Notes: generated by a model not told the origin, from the sequence alone. Shown: positions 52,032-61,005, numbered from the stretch's first letter. The stretch: DNA of 64,000 nt from JAXHUM01 sp034189325 (GCA_034189325.1 JAXHUM010000096.1:1-64000), one strand, 5' to 3'. Numbers and translations are program-made.

Positions 52032-52667
52032 ATGAATCGACTGGAAATCGAATGGCGCCATCTGGATAAGGATGGCAAAACCTGTGACCGCTGCTCGGAG
52101 ACCGGTGGGACTGTCCGCGCCGCTTATGAGGATCTGATCAAGGAACTGGAGCCCAAGGGCTGGGAGGTCACACTCAAGGAAACGCTTCTAACGGATCAGG
52201 AGATCCCGGAATCGAACAGCATTTTCTTGAATGGTATCGCCATCGAGAAGCTGCTGCCTGACACGGGCAAATCGGAAAACTGTTGCGCCTCGTGTGGCGA
52301 GATTCTTGGTGGGCCTACCATGTGCAGGACACTCGAAAGAGACGGTCAAACCTTCGAGGCAATACCGGCCGCCATGATCCTGGAGGCGGCTTATCTACTT
52401 GTCGAAACACAAAATAAACAAAGGAGTGCCATAATGGAAATCAAAGTGCTAGGTCCCGGCTGCCCCAAATGCCGGCAGGCGGAAAAAGTGGTCAAGGAGG
52501 CTGTGGCCGAAGCGGGCGTGACTGCTGATGTGGAAAAGGTCACCGACGTGATGAAGATCGCCGGTTACGGCGTGTTTGGGACGCCCGCGGTGGTGGTGGA
52601 TGGCGAAGTAAAATCAGTGGGCAAGGTCCCCGGCAAGGAGGAGGTCAAATCCTGGGTTCAAAAATAA
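52032..52667 (+). CDS. DUF2703-thioredoxin-like fusion
   Basis: 211-residue two-part protein. Residues 1-134 are a DUF2703-type domain with paired cysteines (KTCDRCSETGG and ENCCASCGE), a group commonly found in arsenic and metal clusters. Residues 135-211 are a small glutaredoxin/thioredoxin-like domain of the MTH895/TM0996 type, with the active site GPGCPKCRQAEK. Normally these are separate neighbouring genes. Here no stop lies between them, and a good ribosome site (AAGGAG, 52,421-52,426) sits seven bases before an internal in-frame ATG at 52,434. So the protein may be made as a fusion, as a separate thioredoxin, or both. The cysteines could pass arsenite or reduce a partner. Confidence 0.8.
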   Translation: MNRLEIEWRHLDKDGKTCDRCSETGGTVRAAYEDLIKELEPKGWEVTLKETLLTDQEIPESNSIFLNGIAIEKLLPDTGKSENCCASCGEILGGPTMCRTLERDGQTFEAIPAAMILEAAYLLVETQNKQRSAIMEIKVLGPGCPKCRQAEKVVKEAVAEAGVTADVEKVTDVMKIAGYGVFGTPAVVVDGEVKSVGKVPGKEEVKSWVQK

Positions 52668-52815
52668 GGGTGCGCCGGTGGCAATGACATCGGGTTGTTG
52701 GGGTCTCCGGGTTGCTCCAGAGTGGGACAGCTGTCCAACCAGGCGCCTTAGAACTGACCTGGGAAGGGTTCGGTAGAATCGTCTGCCTGACCAGCATAGA
52801 ACAGAAGGAGGATTC

Positions 52816-53907
52816 ATGCCAGATTCGACCATAAGAAAACTAGGATTTTTGGACCGCTTTCTCACGCTATGGATATTTCTCGCAATGTTTGCCGGCGTGG
52901 GAGGTGGTTATGTTTTTCCGGAGATCAAGAATTTCATCAACCGCTTTTCCATAGGGACAACCAACATTCCCATCGCTTTTGGGCTGATCCTGATGATGTA
53001 TCCACCCCTAGCCAAAGTAAAATATGAAAAACTGGGTTTTGTTTTCCGCGACGTCAAGGTATTGGTGCTTTCCCTGGTGCAAAATTGGATCATCGGTCCG
53101 ATTTTGATGTTCTTTTTAGCGATTGCTTTTCTTTCCGGACACCAGGAGTACATGGTAGGAGTGATCCTCATAGGCCTGGCTCGATGCATCGCCATGGTGA
53201 TTGTCTGGAACGACTTGGCCGAAGGCGATCGGGAGTACTGCGCCGGATTAGTGGCCTTTAACTCCATCTTTCAGGTACTCTTTTTTTCGGTCTACGCCTA
53301 CATTTTCATCACTGTGCTGCCTCGGTGGATGGGCCTTGAGGGGATGATGTTGGACATCTCGATCGGCCGGATCGCCGAAAGTGTTTTTATCTATCTCGGT
53401 ATTCCCTTTATCGCTGGGGTTCTCTCACGAATCATAGGATTGAAGAGCGTGGGTGTCGAACGGTATGAGAAGCAATTCATCCCCAGGATCAGCCCTATCA
53501 CCCTGATCGCGCTGCTGTTCACCATTTTAGTGATGTTTTCCCTTAAGGGCGAGTACATCGTTCAATTGCCGATGGATGTGGTGCGCGTTGCTATCCCGCT
53601 GTGCATCTATTTCGTGATCATGTTCTTTGTCTCCTTCTGGCTTTCCATGAAGGCCCGAGCGACCTACGAGCAGGCCACCACCTTGTCTTTTACGGCGGCG
53701 TCTAATAATTTCGAACTTGCCATTGCCGTGGCCGTGGCCGTTTTCGGACTGGATTCGGGGCAGGCCTTTGCTGCCGTTATCGGACCTCTGGTGGAGGTGC
53801 CGGTGCTAATCTCTCTGGTTAACGCCGCCATATGGTTCAAACGCAAATATTTTCCCTACGCCCTCCAAACCCCCACGGGAGTCTGTCATGTGATGTGCAG
53901 GACATAA
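52816..53907 (+). CDS. ACR3-family arsenite efflux permease
   Basis: 363-residue inner-membrane carrier with about ten segments. The ACR3 signatures are PLAKVKYEKLGFVFRD, NWIIGPILMFFLAIAFL, and GLARCIAMVIVWNDLAEGD, which contains the conserved Cys needed for arsenite transport, as well as FTAASNNFELAIAVAVAVFG in the second half. It extrudes As(OH)3 with the proton gradient. AAGGAGG lies before the ATG. It follows the DUF2703-thioredoxin gene and precedes the periplasmic thioredoxin. The symbol acr3 (often called arsB) is given by family. Confidence 0.94.
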   Translation: MPDSTIRKLGFLDRFLTLWIFLAMFAGVGGGYVFPEIKNFINRFSIGTTNIPIAFGLILMMYPPLAKVKYEKLGFVFRDVKVLVLSLVQNWIIGPILMFFLAIAFLSGHQEYMVGVILIGLARCIAMVIVWNDLAEGDREYCAGLVAFNSIFQVLFFSVYAYIFITVLPRWMGLEGMMLDISIGRIAESVFIYLGIPFIAGVLSRIIGLKSVGVERYEKQFIPRISPITLIALLFTILVMFSLKGEYIVQLPMDVVRVAIPLCIYFVIMFFVSFWLSMKARATYEQATTLSFTAASNNFELAIAVAVAVFGLDSGQAFAAVIGPLVEVPVLISLVNAAIWFKRKYFPYALQTPTGVCHVMCRT

Positions 53908-53967
53908 ATGAATAAACACTCTCTCTATTTTAGGGCGAGGTTTTGAAAAATTTGAAAGGATGATGTT

Positions 53968-54375
53968 ATGCCAAAGACAAAATGTTTCCTGTTAATCATT
54001 GCAGTGGCTGCTTGTTGGCTGGTGGAAATAGCGTTGGCCGGAGATCCAAAAACCGCCTCTATACCTGCTGTTCCGACGCCCGGCCTGGTCACGATGGTTG
54101 ATCTGGGAGCGCACAAGTGTATCCCCTGCAAAATGATGGCGCCCATTATAGCGGAGCTCCAAAAGGAGTATCATGGCCGCGCCTCTATTATTTTTATCGA
54201 TGTCTGGGAGCATCGGGATCAGGGCAAGCGGTTTGGTATCCGCGCAATTCCGACTCAGATTTTCTACGACAAGGAGGGCAAGGAAGTCGGCCGTCATGTA
54301 GGCTTCTTGGACAAAAAAAGCATCGTGGCGACCTTTAAAAAACTGGGCGTACCCGAGGAGAGGGCCAATGATTAG
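53968..54375 (+). CDS. exported thioredoxin-like protein
   Basis: 135-residue protein with a signal peptide (about 1-27, ending near ALAG) and a thioredoxin fold with CIPC active site (KCIPCKMMAPIIAELQ) and cis-Pro in RAIPTQIF. It is predicted periplasmic or membrane-attached. The next gene is CcdA, an electron relay that reduces periplasmic thioredoxins. The eight-base overlap with ccdA shows they are a unit. In this operon it may keep arsenic-related thiols reduced; that is inference. Confidence 0.88.
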   Translation: MPKTKCFLLIIAVAACWLVEIALAGDPKTASIPAVPTPGLVTMVDLGAHKCIPCKMMAPIIAELQKEYHGRASIIFIDVWEHRDQGKRFGIRAIPTQIFYDKEGKEVGRHVGFLDKKSIVATFKKLGVPEERAND

Positions 54376-55078
54376 CGACTTTCTGCTCACGATTAACGAG
54401 TGGATGGCCGGCGGCGTGGGCATCGCGGCTGCCGGTTGTTTTGTGTGGGGAATGGTAAGTGTGGCGCTCAGCCCCTGTCACATGGCCTCCATTCCCCTGA
54501 TTGTCAGTTATGTCGTTGGTCAGGAAAAAGGCTTGCACACGAGGAGCGCGGCTCTATACGCAGTGTCATTCACCATCGGTTTGTTCATCACCATCGCCCT
54601 GGTGGGCATCCTCTGCTCCTTGCTGGGGCGCATGCTGGGCGATGTCGGCCCCTGGTGGACGATCATCGTCGGGGCGATTCTTATTTGGGTGGCATTGGAC
54701 ATGCTTGGGATTCAGGCCTGCTCTATGTCAGGCTCTTTGATGGCGCGGCTTCGGGTGCAAGGCCTAGGCGGTGCGTTTCTGCTGGGTCTGGCTTATGGTG
54801 TTCTCTCCGGTTCTTGCACGTTCGGATTTATCGCGCCGATCCTGGCCATCATCACCATCCAACAAAAGGTCGCCACCGGCATTCTGTTCATTGTGCTGTT
54901 CGGTATCGGGCACTGCATTCCCATCGCCCTGGCCGGTTCCAGCGCGGCCCTGGTGCGCCGCGTGTTGGAAAACAGCCGCTTCCAGCAAACCGGCCTCTGG
55001 TTTCGGCGCATTGCCGGAGTGGCCATCGCAGGATTAGGAGGTTATTTCATTGTTCAGCCGTTTGTCAGCAGCGTCTAA
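54368..55078 (+). CDS. CcdA-like transmembrane thiol-electron carrier
   Basis: 236-residue protein with six or so membrane segments, homologous to the central domain of DsbD and to CcdA. The two redox Cys are in ALSPCHMASIPLI and GVLSGSCTFGFIAPIL, each at the start of a membrane repeat. It would carry electrons from cytosolic thioredoxin to the exported thioredoxin encoded just upstream. The start overlaps that gene. It is the last gene in the GC-rich arsenic cluster. Confidence 0.9.
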   Translation: MISDFLLTINEWMAGGVGIAAAGCFVWGMVSVALSPCHMASIPLIVSYVVGQEKGLHTRSAALYAVSFTIGLFITIALVGILCSLLGRMLGDVGPWWTIIVGAILIWVALDMLGIQACSMSGSLMARLRVQGLGGAFLLGLAYGVLSGSCTFGFIAPILAIITIQQKVATGILFIVLFGIGHCIPIALAGSSAALVRRVLENSRFQQTGLWFRRIAGVAIAGLGGYFIVQPFVSSV

Positions 55079-55333
55079 AGTCCCCAGAGCTTTTAGCATG
55101 GAGATGATGCGTACGTGTATTGCAAAATAAATATGAAATATAAGATAGTAATGACAAAAACATCAATCAATAGATTAAGGTTATGTCGCAGGTTTGTCAA
55201 TCGGCATTCACGTTCGTTGACACACTTTGGTGAATCGCTTATACTCACTTTACGCCCTGACGAAATCGACGGCGATCTATCCATATGAGAAGAACAACCG
55301 AGCGAATTATAAAGACAAGGTCTAGTGCATATC

Positions 55334-56377
55334 ATGAAATTAGGTATCATGGGACTACTGCAATCAGGCAGAAGAACCATCTTTAACGCCCTTACAGGGG
55401 CTGGCGGACAGAATAGCCTTCCACCTTCTTCTCAGTCCGACGCACTGATAAACACCATCAGGGTGCCGGACGAGAGAGTAGACTTCCTAAGAGATCTGTA
55501 CCACCCAAAAAAAACGACCTACGCGCAGGTTGAATATATCCTGCCCCATCTGACCCATGCATCCACGCAGGAATTGAATGCCTCTGTGTGGAACAAACTT
55601 CGAACCTGTGATGCTCTTCTCCACGTTGTCAGAAACTTCCGCTATCCTGGTGGAAGCGCCCCATCGCCTGAAAAAGATTTTGGAGAGATAGAAGATGATA
55701 TGCTTTTGTCTGATCTGGCTGTCAGTGAAAAGAGGATCGAACGGATAGCGATGGAGAAAAAGAAAGGGAGGGCCATCGAGGATGAGGAACTCGAACTCCT
55801 AATGACATGTCGGGAATTGCTTGAAAAGGGTGAAGCTCTTCGGCGTCAAAAGAAACTGGCTGAGCGGCCGGAGCTAAAAGGATTCACTTTCCTCTCCGCC
55901 AAACCCCAACTGGTGATCATCAATAATGATGACGACGACGAGGCCCTTCCAGTATGGGGGAATCCCCCGGACAACGTCGAACTCCTGGCGGTGCGTGGTA
56001 GGCTTGAGATGGATATAGTTGATATGGCACCTGATGAGCTGGAGGAGTTCAAGGAGGCCTATAATATCCAGGAATCTGTTCTTGATCGGGTTATAGAGAC
56101 CTCCTATAAGATGCTTAACAGGGTGTCTTTTTTCACGGTCGGCCCTGATGAGGTAAAGGCCTGGTCCATCAAGGCCGGGACCCCGGCGAGAAGGGCCGCA
56201 GGCACGATACACTCTGATATTGAAAAGGGCTTCATTCGGGCTGAAGTTCTTTCATTTGATCACCTCTCAGTCCATGGATCATTCCAGAATGCCAAGAAAC
56301 TCGGACTTGTCCGACTTGAAGGAAAGGACTATGAAGTCAAGGATGGTGATATCATCAATTTTCGTTTCAACGTTTAA
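55334..56377 (+). CDS. YchF/OBG-like GTPase homologue with modified P-loop
   Basis: 347-residue protein of the YchF/OBG type, with an N-terminal G-domain and a C-terminal TGS-like/DUF933 domain (SIKAGTPARRAAGTIHSDIEKGFIRAEVL is nearly the YchF ending). The P-loop is GLLQSGRRTIFNALTG, where the invariant Lys of GxxxxGK[ST] is Arg. The acidic helix between the domains is typical (LELLMTCRELLEKGEALR). YchF proteins bind ATP or GTP and the ribosome. With the Lys changed, hydrolysis or binding may be altered. Start at 55,334 ATG matches MKLGIMG; a GTG nine bases earlier also fits. Confidence 0.83.
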   Translation: MKLGIMGLLQSGRRTIFNALTGAGGQNSLPPSSQSDALINTIRVPDERVDFLRDLYHPKKTTYAQVEYILPHLTHASTQELNASVWNKLRTCDALLHVVRNFRYPGGSAPSPEKDFGEIEDDMLLSDLAVSEKRIERIAMEKKKGRAIEDEELELLMTCRELLEKGEALRRQKKLAERPELKGFTFLSAKPQLVIINNDDDDEALPVWGNPPDNVELLAVRGRLEMDIVDMAPDELEEFKEAYNIQESVLDRVIETSYKMLNRVSFFTVGPDEVKAWSIKAGTPARRAAGTIHSDIEKGFIRAEVLSFDHLSVHGSFQNAKKLGLVRLEGKDYEVKDGDIINFRFNV

Positions 56378-56529
56378 GAAAGTCCGGAGTGACTGACGTT
56401 TTTTTACCTCCGCTGAGATGATTGGTTGAACAGAATTTTATCTGATTCCGGCCACTCTGAAAAGCATACTCCATACCGATCTGAGTCACTCTGACGCACA
56501 AAGCGATATCTTCTTTGCTACACTCTTTC

Positions 56530-56558
56530 TTGACATGTTAAACGCAATTTGTTAAAAA
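56530..56558 (+). promoter_or_regulatory. candidate promoter of the GAF sensor kinase
   Basis: Perfect TTGACA (56,530-56,535) and TAAAAA (56,553-56,558) 17 bases apart, about 40 bases before the start codon. The -10 is weak. Confidence 0.35.
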
Positions 56559-56599
56559 CACTTATGTTTTAAATACTTCCTATCGAGAGAGACCCCTTT

Positions 56600-58432
56600 A
56601 TGCCGATTAATCCCGATAACCTTTTAAAGCGTATCAAGGAAGAAGCATGGGCACGTTCTTTCCCACTGGAAGATGATTTTTTGACTCACCTTATGGAGTG
56701 GATCGAAGAACAAATTCTTTCCGATTTTCTTGATGAGATTACCCGACAAGTTGATGAGATTATTGAGATTGATCCAGATCTTCCCGAGCCCCGGATACTG
56801 GAAAGGGCCACTCGACACCTGGTAGATTCCCTCGATGCCCATTCAGCTTCCGTCAGGATCTATGACCCACAGACAGCGCAGATGCTGTCGTATGGATCGT
56901 ATCCTTTTGACGAGGAGCAGCGGGAAACCTATATCCCACTGGATGGAAGTATTGCCGGGGAGGTTCTGAAAACACGATTGCCCTGCCTTGTTCCCGATAT
57001 TCTATTGGAAGATCGTTACCATAACAAGAACGTCATTTACAGAAAAGGCGTTCATTCTCTGATGGCTATCCCTCTGGAGATCCCTCGATTCTTTCCTCGT
57101 GAACGTGACACTGTCGGAGTTATTCAGATTTATTTTGCCGAAAGGGGGCACCATTTCAGTCCGGTTGCCATCAAAATGGCCAACCTTATGGCAAAGCGAT
57201 TGAGCTTTGTCATTGCCCGAAGAAAAATTCTCTCTATGCAGAGAGCCAATGAGAAAAAAGAAGCCATTATTGAACATATCTTCCATGCCGTGGGAACCCG
57301 TGGCGGGATCAAGATGAAAGAGATCTTTAACCGGGTCATCCCGGAATTGGCCGATATGGTCAACCTTCAGAGCAGCGCTCTTTTTTCCGTTTCTGAAGAT
57401 TACGAAAGCGTCTATCTGGAGGCTGGTTTTCCGGGAGATGGAGGGTATCATAGTATTGGAAAGAAAATATACTTCGACGGAGCCCCTGCCTTTGAGGTGC
57501 TCCTTAATCTCAGGGAATATTCCAGAACGACCAGCAGTGAAGTGATCTCTCCTTCCTACCTTCTTGTGGTGGATCCCCAAAGAAGTGATCTCTTGTCTCC
57601 TGATCTTAAGAAATTCGCAGCCTTAAATAATATAAACTCCATATTATATGTACCTCTTAAAGATGATGAAGAGGTGACACATTTTATGACCTTTGACGCG
57701 ATAGATCAAAGGAAACGGTACAGTGACGATGAGATTGATATTTTTGTCTTTTTGGGCCGAGAACTGGTAAAAGCTCAAAAAATGGAACGGTTGGATGATA
57801 CCTTACATGATTTCAAAAACCCTGCCATCGCTATAGCAGGTTTCGCCCGAAGGCTAAAGAAACTGGTCGAACAGGGAGAATCACCTTTCTCCAATGAACA
57901 GATAAAGAGATACGCCGACATTCTCGTACAGGAGACCAGTCGCATTCAGGAGTTGGGGCTCAGCATATACAAAGTAGGCGAAGAACAGGAGGTGAACCTG
58001 GCAAATGTCGTTCAGAAGAGGTTTGAGATCAACAGGGAGGCTATCAGGGAACAGCTGAAACAGAACATTGTTTTGAAGAAGGGACCATTTGAGCCCAACC
58101 TGAAGGTCAGGTGTTTTCCCATTCATCTGGAACGCGTGCTTGACAACCTGCTCAACAATGCAACTAAGGCGATTCCTCTGAAAGGCGGGGAACTCTCTAT
58201 TCGCACTTACAGTGAGGGGCGTTGGGCCTGTGCTGACATAACAAACACAGGGCATGTCTCCGACGAGGACCAGATGAGACTCCTTGGGGATGAGGGAGAA
58301 GGCAGAGGCCTTTACATTACGTATCGTATTATACGGTTACTCAAAGGAGAAATCGAGATCATAAGAGGCAAAGATACAACCACCTTTTCCGTTAGACTGC
58401 CCCTTTTCAAAGAACAACACGTGGAACCGTGA
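56600..58432 (+). CDS. cytosolic GAF-domain sensor histidine kinase
   Basis: 610-residue soluble kinase. The first 60 residues are helical, then a GAF domain (about 65-210; SVRIYDPQTAQMLSYGSYPF, AGEVLKTRLPCLVPDILL), a second GAF-like region (about 230-385), then the H-box LHDFKNPAIAIAGFARRLKK (His near 405), and a HATPase domain with N-box LDNLLNNATKAI; the G1 box is poor (ITNTGHV) and G2 is GEGRGLYITY. No membrane segment, so it senses a cytosolic signal. The H-box closely resembles that of the small kinase at 26.4 kb. No response regulator is adjacent. Confidence 0.87.
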   Translation: MPINPDNLLKRIKEEAWARSFPLEDDFLTHLMEWIEEQILSDFLDEITRQVDEIIEIDPDLPEPRILERATRHLVDSLDAHSASVRIYDPQTAQMLSYGSYPFDEEQRETYIPLDGSIAGEVLKTRLPCLVPDILLEDRYHNKNVIYRKGVHSLMAIPLEIPRFFPRERDTVGVIQIYFAERGHHFSPVAIKMANLMAKRLSFVIARRKILSMQRANEKKEAIIEHIFHAVGTRGGIKMKEIFNRVIPELADMVNLQSSALFSVSEDYESVYLEAGFPGDGGYHSIGKKIYFDGAPAFEVLLNLREYSRTTSSEVISPSYLLVVDPQRSDLLSPDLKKFAALNNINSILYVPLKDDEEVTHFMTFDAIDQRKRYSDDEIDIFVFLGRELVKAQKMERLDDTLHDFKNPAIAIAGFARRLKKLVEQGESPFSNEQIKRYADILVQETSRIQELGLSIYKVGEEQEVNLANVVQKRFEINREAIREQLKQNIVLKKGPFEPNLKVRCFPIHLERVLDNLLNNATKAIPLKGGELSIRTYSEGRWACADITNTGHVSDEDQMRLLGDEGEGRGLYITYRIIRLLKGEIEIIRGKDTTTFSVRLPLFKEQHVEP

Positions 58433-58452
58433 GGGAGATGTCGAAAACAGCC

Positions 58453-58698
58453 TCAACCTCCACCTATGTGGGGCAAGAATGTGATCTTGTCATCAGGTTG
58501 CAAGGCGGTATCCATGGTTTCCAGCCTGTTATTCACACTGACCAAGACCTCTTTTTCATTTAACGGGAGATGGGGATAACTCGCCATCACATAGGAAAAG
58601 GCATCACTGACGAGACCATCCCCGGCAATCGACACTCTGATTTCGTCGGCTTGAGTAAGCGAACGCTGTATTCCATGAAATTGAACGAATATATACAT
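58453..58698 (-). CDS. MoaD/ThiS-like small sulfur-carrier protein
   Basis: 81-residue beta-grasp protein ending PHIGGG, the diglycine tail through which MoaD and ThiS carry sulfur as a thiocarboxylate. The middle (DKITFLPHIGGG with a VSVNNRL strand) is the MoaD pattern. The gene follows an aldehyde oxidoreductase by three bases on the same strand, as in other AOR loci where a MoaD-like protein serves tungstopterin assembly. Whether it feeds cofactor synthesis or binds the enzyme is not known. Confidence 0.87.
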   Translation of the reverse strand: MYIFVQFHGIQRSLTQADEIRVSIAGDGLVSDAFSYVMASYPHLPLNEKEVLVSVNNRLETMDTALQPDDKITFLPHIGGG

Positions 58699-58701
58699 AT
58701 T

Positions 58702-60888
58702 TCAGTTTGATAGAAGCCGGGCCTTTTCCTCAATCCCGAACCTGTCCAGCAATTGTCTCGCTTGCTCATCCAAGAGGTCAAAACGCTCAAGTGTTGCAGA
58801 AAGGGGGATGGCATCCTGTGAGTACCCCTTTTCAGTATAGACCGCGTCGCAAAGATGGTCAAAATCCTCCTTCCTGAGCTTGACGAGCATCTCGTGCCTG
58901 GCCTTGAGATCCTCGGGGACCCCTTTTCCTTCCCCCCTTTGTCTCAACCATTCATCATAATATGCTTCTCTTCCTAGGTATTCGTCTAGGAAGGCGGGTG
59001 CCATAGCCCTCAGAGGAATTTGGTCATTCCTTCTTGTCCCTTTCCCATGACGGATATTGATCATTTTTTGGAGGAGATGCAGCCTTTCAGAGTCATTCAG
59101 GATATCCTCGAGAGTTTTGTTGCTCCCCACCATGGCGTTGAAATAGGCCACATAATAGGCCAAGGTCGGCTGATTTTGGGCAGGGTTATCCGTCTCGGAT
59201 GCCTCAGGGTGGCGGACATCTATCCAAGGGAGTTTGCAGAGTCCAACAGCATTGAACCAGGTTCGGATGAGTGGGAACCATTTCAGGGCCTTGGCCTTCA
59301 TCTCAAAAGTGGGCAGTTCTTGATGCACTTGGTCAATGAAGATAAGCCACGCCTCATCATGTTGGGGCCCTTTAAGAGAAAACCCATACCCTCCCTGCTG
59401 AGCGAGCGATTCTTTGGTAATATACATAGAGAACTCAAGCCCCTTCGATTCCATGGCGAATTTGTTGAGTTCATGAATGACTTGATTTAGAGGGATCCCT
59501 GTTTTCGCGGCATGGTTTTCCGCAATCCACCTTCTCGCCTCCTTCACACCCAAGGACCCTATTCGTCCAAAGCCAGTTCCATGGGCGGTTTCGTGCAGAA
59601 GCCTGTCAGCACTCCCTATGTCTCCCCACTGCAAATCATAACCCACCTCTTCGGTCGTAAGAAAGCCCCGTTGAACGCATTCCATGAGGAACGACGCCGT
59701 TACTCCCATCGAAATGGTATCAAGTCCGTATTCGTCACAATACCAGTTATATTCCATAATATATTGGGGATCAAAAATACCCATACAGGTGACGGCCGCT
59801 ACGGTTTCATATTCAGGGCCGTCAACGGACACCTTTGTTCCCTTGTGCGGGCCGTGAGTCAGAGTGATGTCTTTGGCCCCTTTGGCGCAGGCCAGGTTGC
59901 ACCCCTTGTAACATCCGTCGGGAATCTTCTTGTCCAGGTATCTATCGAGAAAAACATCCGCAAACACGGCCTTTGAGTCCTGGTGCTGTCCCTGTTGGTA
60001 GTTGTTTACGGGAAGGATATGATATTTGTCCATGTATTCCACCAAGACCGGCGTACCCCAAGAGGCAAGATTGAGTTGAACGGGGTCGACTTGGCTGATA
60101 ACCTTTTTGAGATCGGCTCCTGCCCTTTTTACACCTGTAGCATCTGACGGATTGTTTGATCCGAGGCTTGACAGGGTGGAACGGACTACAACGGCCCTGA
60201 GACCCTTGTGGCGCATCACCGTGCCGGTCCCTCCTCTCCCTGCCTGCTTCGAACGCAACCTTTTACGCCGTCTGTCATAAAAGAGACTGTTGATAATGCC
60301 GAATTTTGCGTTAGCGGCCCCAATGCCTGTTGTTACTACTGCCGTATTTTCATTGAGGTCACCTTCGCAAAACTGATTGAGCAGAGCATGGCCGTAAGAA
60401 AGGGCGCCTTCATCAGTCTCTTCGCCAAAAGATGGGGCCCTGCTTATTTCGATCACACCTTTATCTCCATCCACCGTCAAAACAACCTCCGTCCCGGAGG
60501 TGCCGGAGATGGCAAGTGCGTCAAAACCGCAGATTTTTAAAAGGGGCGCGAAGTGCCCACCCACATTAGAATCAATGAATGTGTTGGTGAGGGGAGATAG
60601 GGTAGCGGCAATAAACTTACCGCTCCCGGGGAATAGCGGCTCATTCCCCAGTGGTCCACCTGCCATGACAAGGAGGTTCTCAGGACTATCATAGCAGGTG
60701 TTCTCGGTCGTTTGCTCCCAGATCAGTCTGAGAGCATACCCTCGGCCCCCGATGTACTTCTCCTTAAAATCGGAGGGCACACTCAGAATTGATATATTCT
60801 GTGAACTTAAGTTTACTTGTAGGATCTTATCCGTATATCCGTTGGATATAGAATGAGGTTTGTACGTAAGAGATTTCATCGTTTTCAT
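58702..60888 (-). CDS. second tungsten-type aldehyde ferredoxin oxidoreductase
   Basis: 728-residue AOR-family enzyme, longer than the one at 5.2 kb. It has the opening TDKILQVNLSS, the tungstopterin-binding GGPLGNEPLFPGSGKF, TGIGAANAKFGIIN and GRGGTGTVM. The cysteine cluster is C326-x3-C330-x3-C334 (CYKGCNLAC), spacing wider than the classical C-x2-C-x3-C, and a later Cys in GLCKLPW (near 544) fits the fourth ligand. The two AOR genes in the window are only distant paralogues. It is coupled to a MoaD-like gene (three-base gap). Substrate unknown; the wider Cys spacing and extra length suggest a distinct subfamily. Starts at ATG 60,888 or, nine bases on, 60,879. Confidence 0.88.
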   Translation of the reverse strand: MKTMKSLTYKPHSISNGYTDKILQVNLSSQNISILSVPSDFKEKYIGGRGYALRLIWEQTTENTCYDSPENLLVMAGGPLGNEPLFPGSGKFIAATLSPLTNTFIDSNVGGHFAPLLKICGFDALAISGTSGTEVVLTVDGDKGVIEISRAPSFGEETDEGALSYGHALLNQFCEGDLNENTAVVTTGIGAANAKFGIINSLFYDRRRKRLRSKQAGRGGTGTVMRHKGLRAVVVRSTLSSLGSNNPSDATGVKRAGADLKKVISQVDPVQLNLASWGTPVLVEYMDKYHILPVNNYQQGQHQDSKAVFADVFLDRYLDKKIPDGCYKGCNLACAKGAKDITLTHGPHKGTKVSVDGPEYETVAAVTCMGIFDPQYIMEYNWYCDEYGLDTISMGVTASFLMECVQRGFLTTEEVGYDLQWGDIGSADRLLHETAHGTGFGRIGSLGVKEARRWIAENHAAKTGIPLNQVIHELNKFAMESKGLEFSMYITKESLAQQGGYGFSLKGPQHDEAWLIFIDQVHQELPTFEMKAKALKWFPLIRTWFNAVGLCKLPWIDVRHPEASETDNPAQNQPTLAYYVAYFNAMVGSNKTLEDILNDSERLHLLQKMINIRHGKGTRRNDQIPLRAMAPAFLDEYLGREAYYDEWLRQRGEGKGVPEDLKARHEMLVKLRKEDFDHLCDAVYTEKGYSQDAIPLSATLERFDLLDEQARQLLDRFGIEEKARLLSN

Positions 60889-60927
60889 GTCTATCTTCTA
60901 TCAAAGGTTGATGGATTCCTAAAAACT

Positions 60928-61005
60928 CGGCATTTCGACGGTTTCGTTAAATGTTCAAGATCAAGGCCTGCAAATCCTGAAGAGTGAGACGCCGTTATCC
61001 TATGC
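60928..61005. repeat. dispersed repeat, copy 1
   Basis: A stretch around TGTTCAAGATCAAGGC recurs at about 62,063-62,140, in the same orientation, roughly 75% identical by eye over about 75 bases. Copy 1 lies in the gap upstream of the AOR gene; copy 2 precedes the Memo gene. Nature unknown. Confidence 0.65.

Noticed and set aside
48156..55330. Attachment-site repeat of the tRNA-Glu 3' end flanking the arsenic island
   Set aside because: No second copy of the tRNA-Glu tail was found near 55.1-55.3 kb, so an integrase-type island is not shown.
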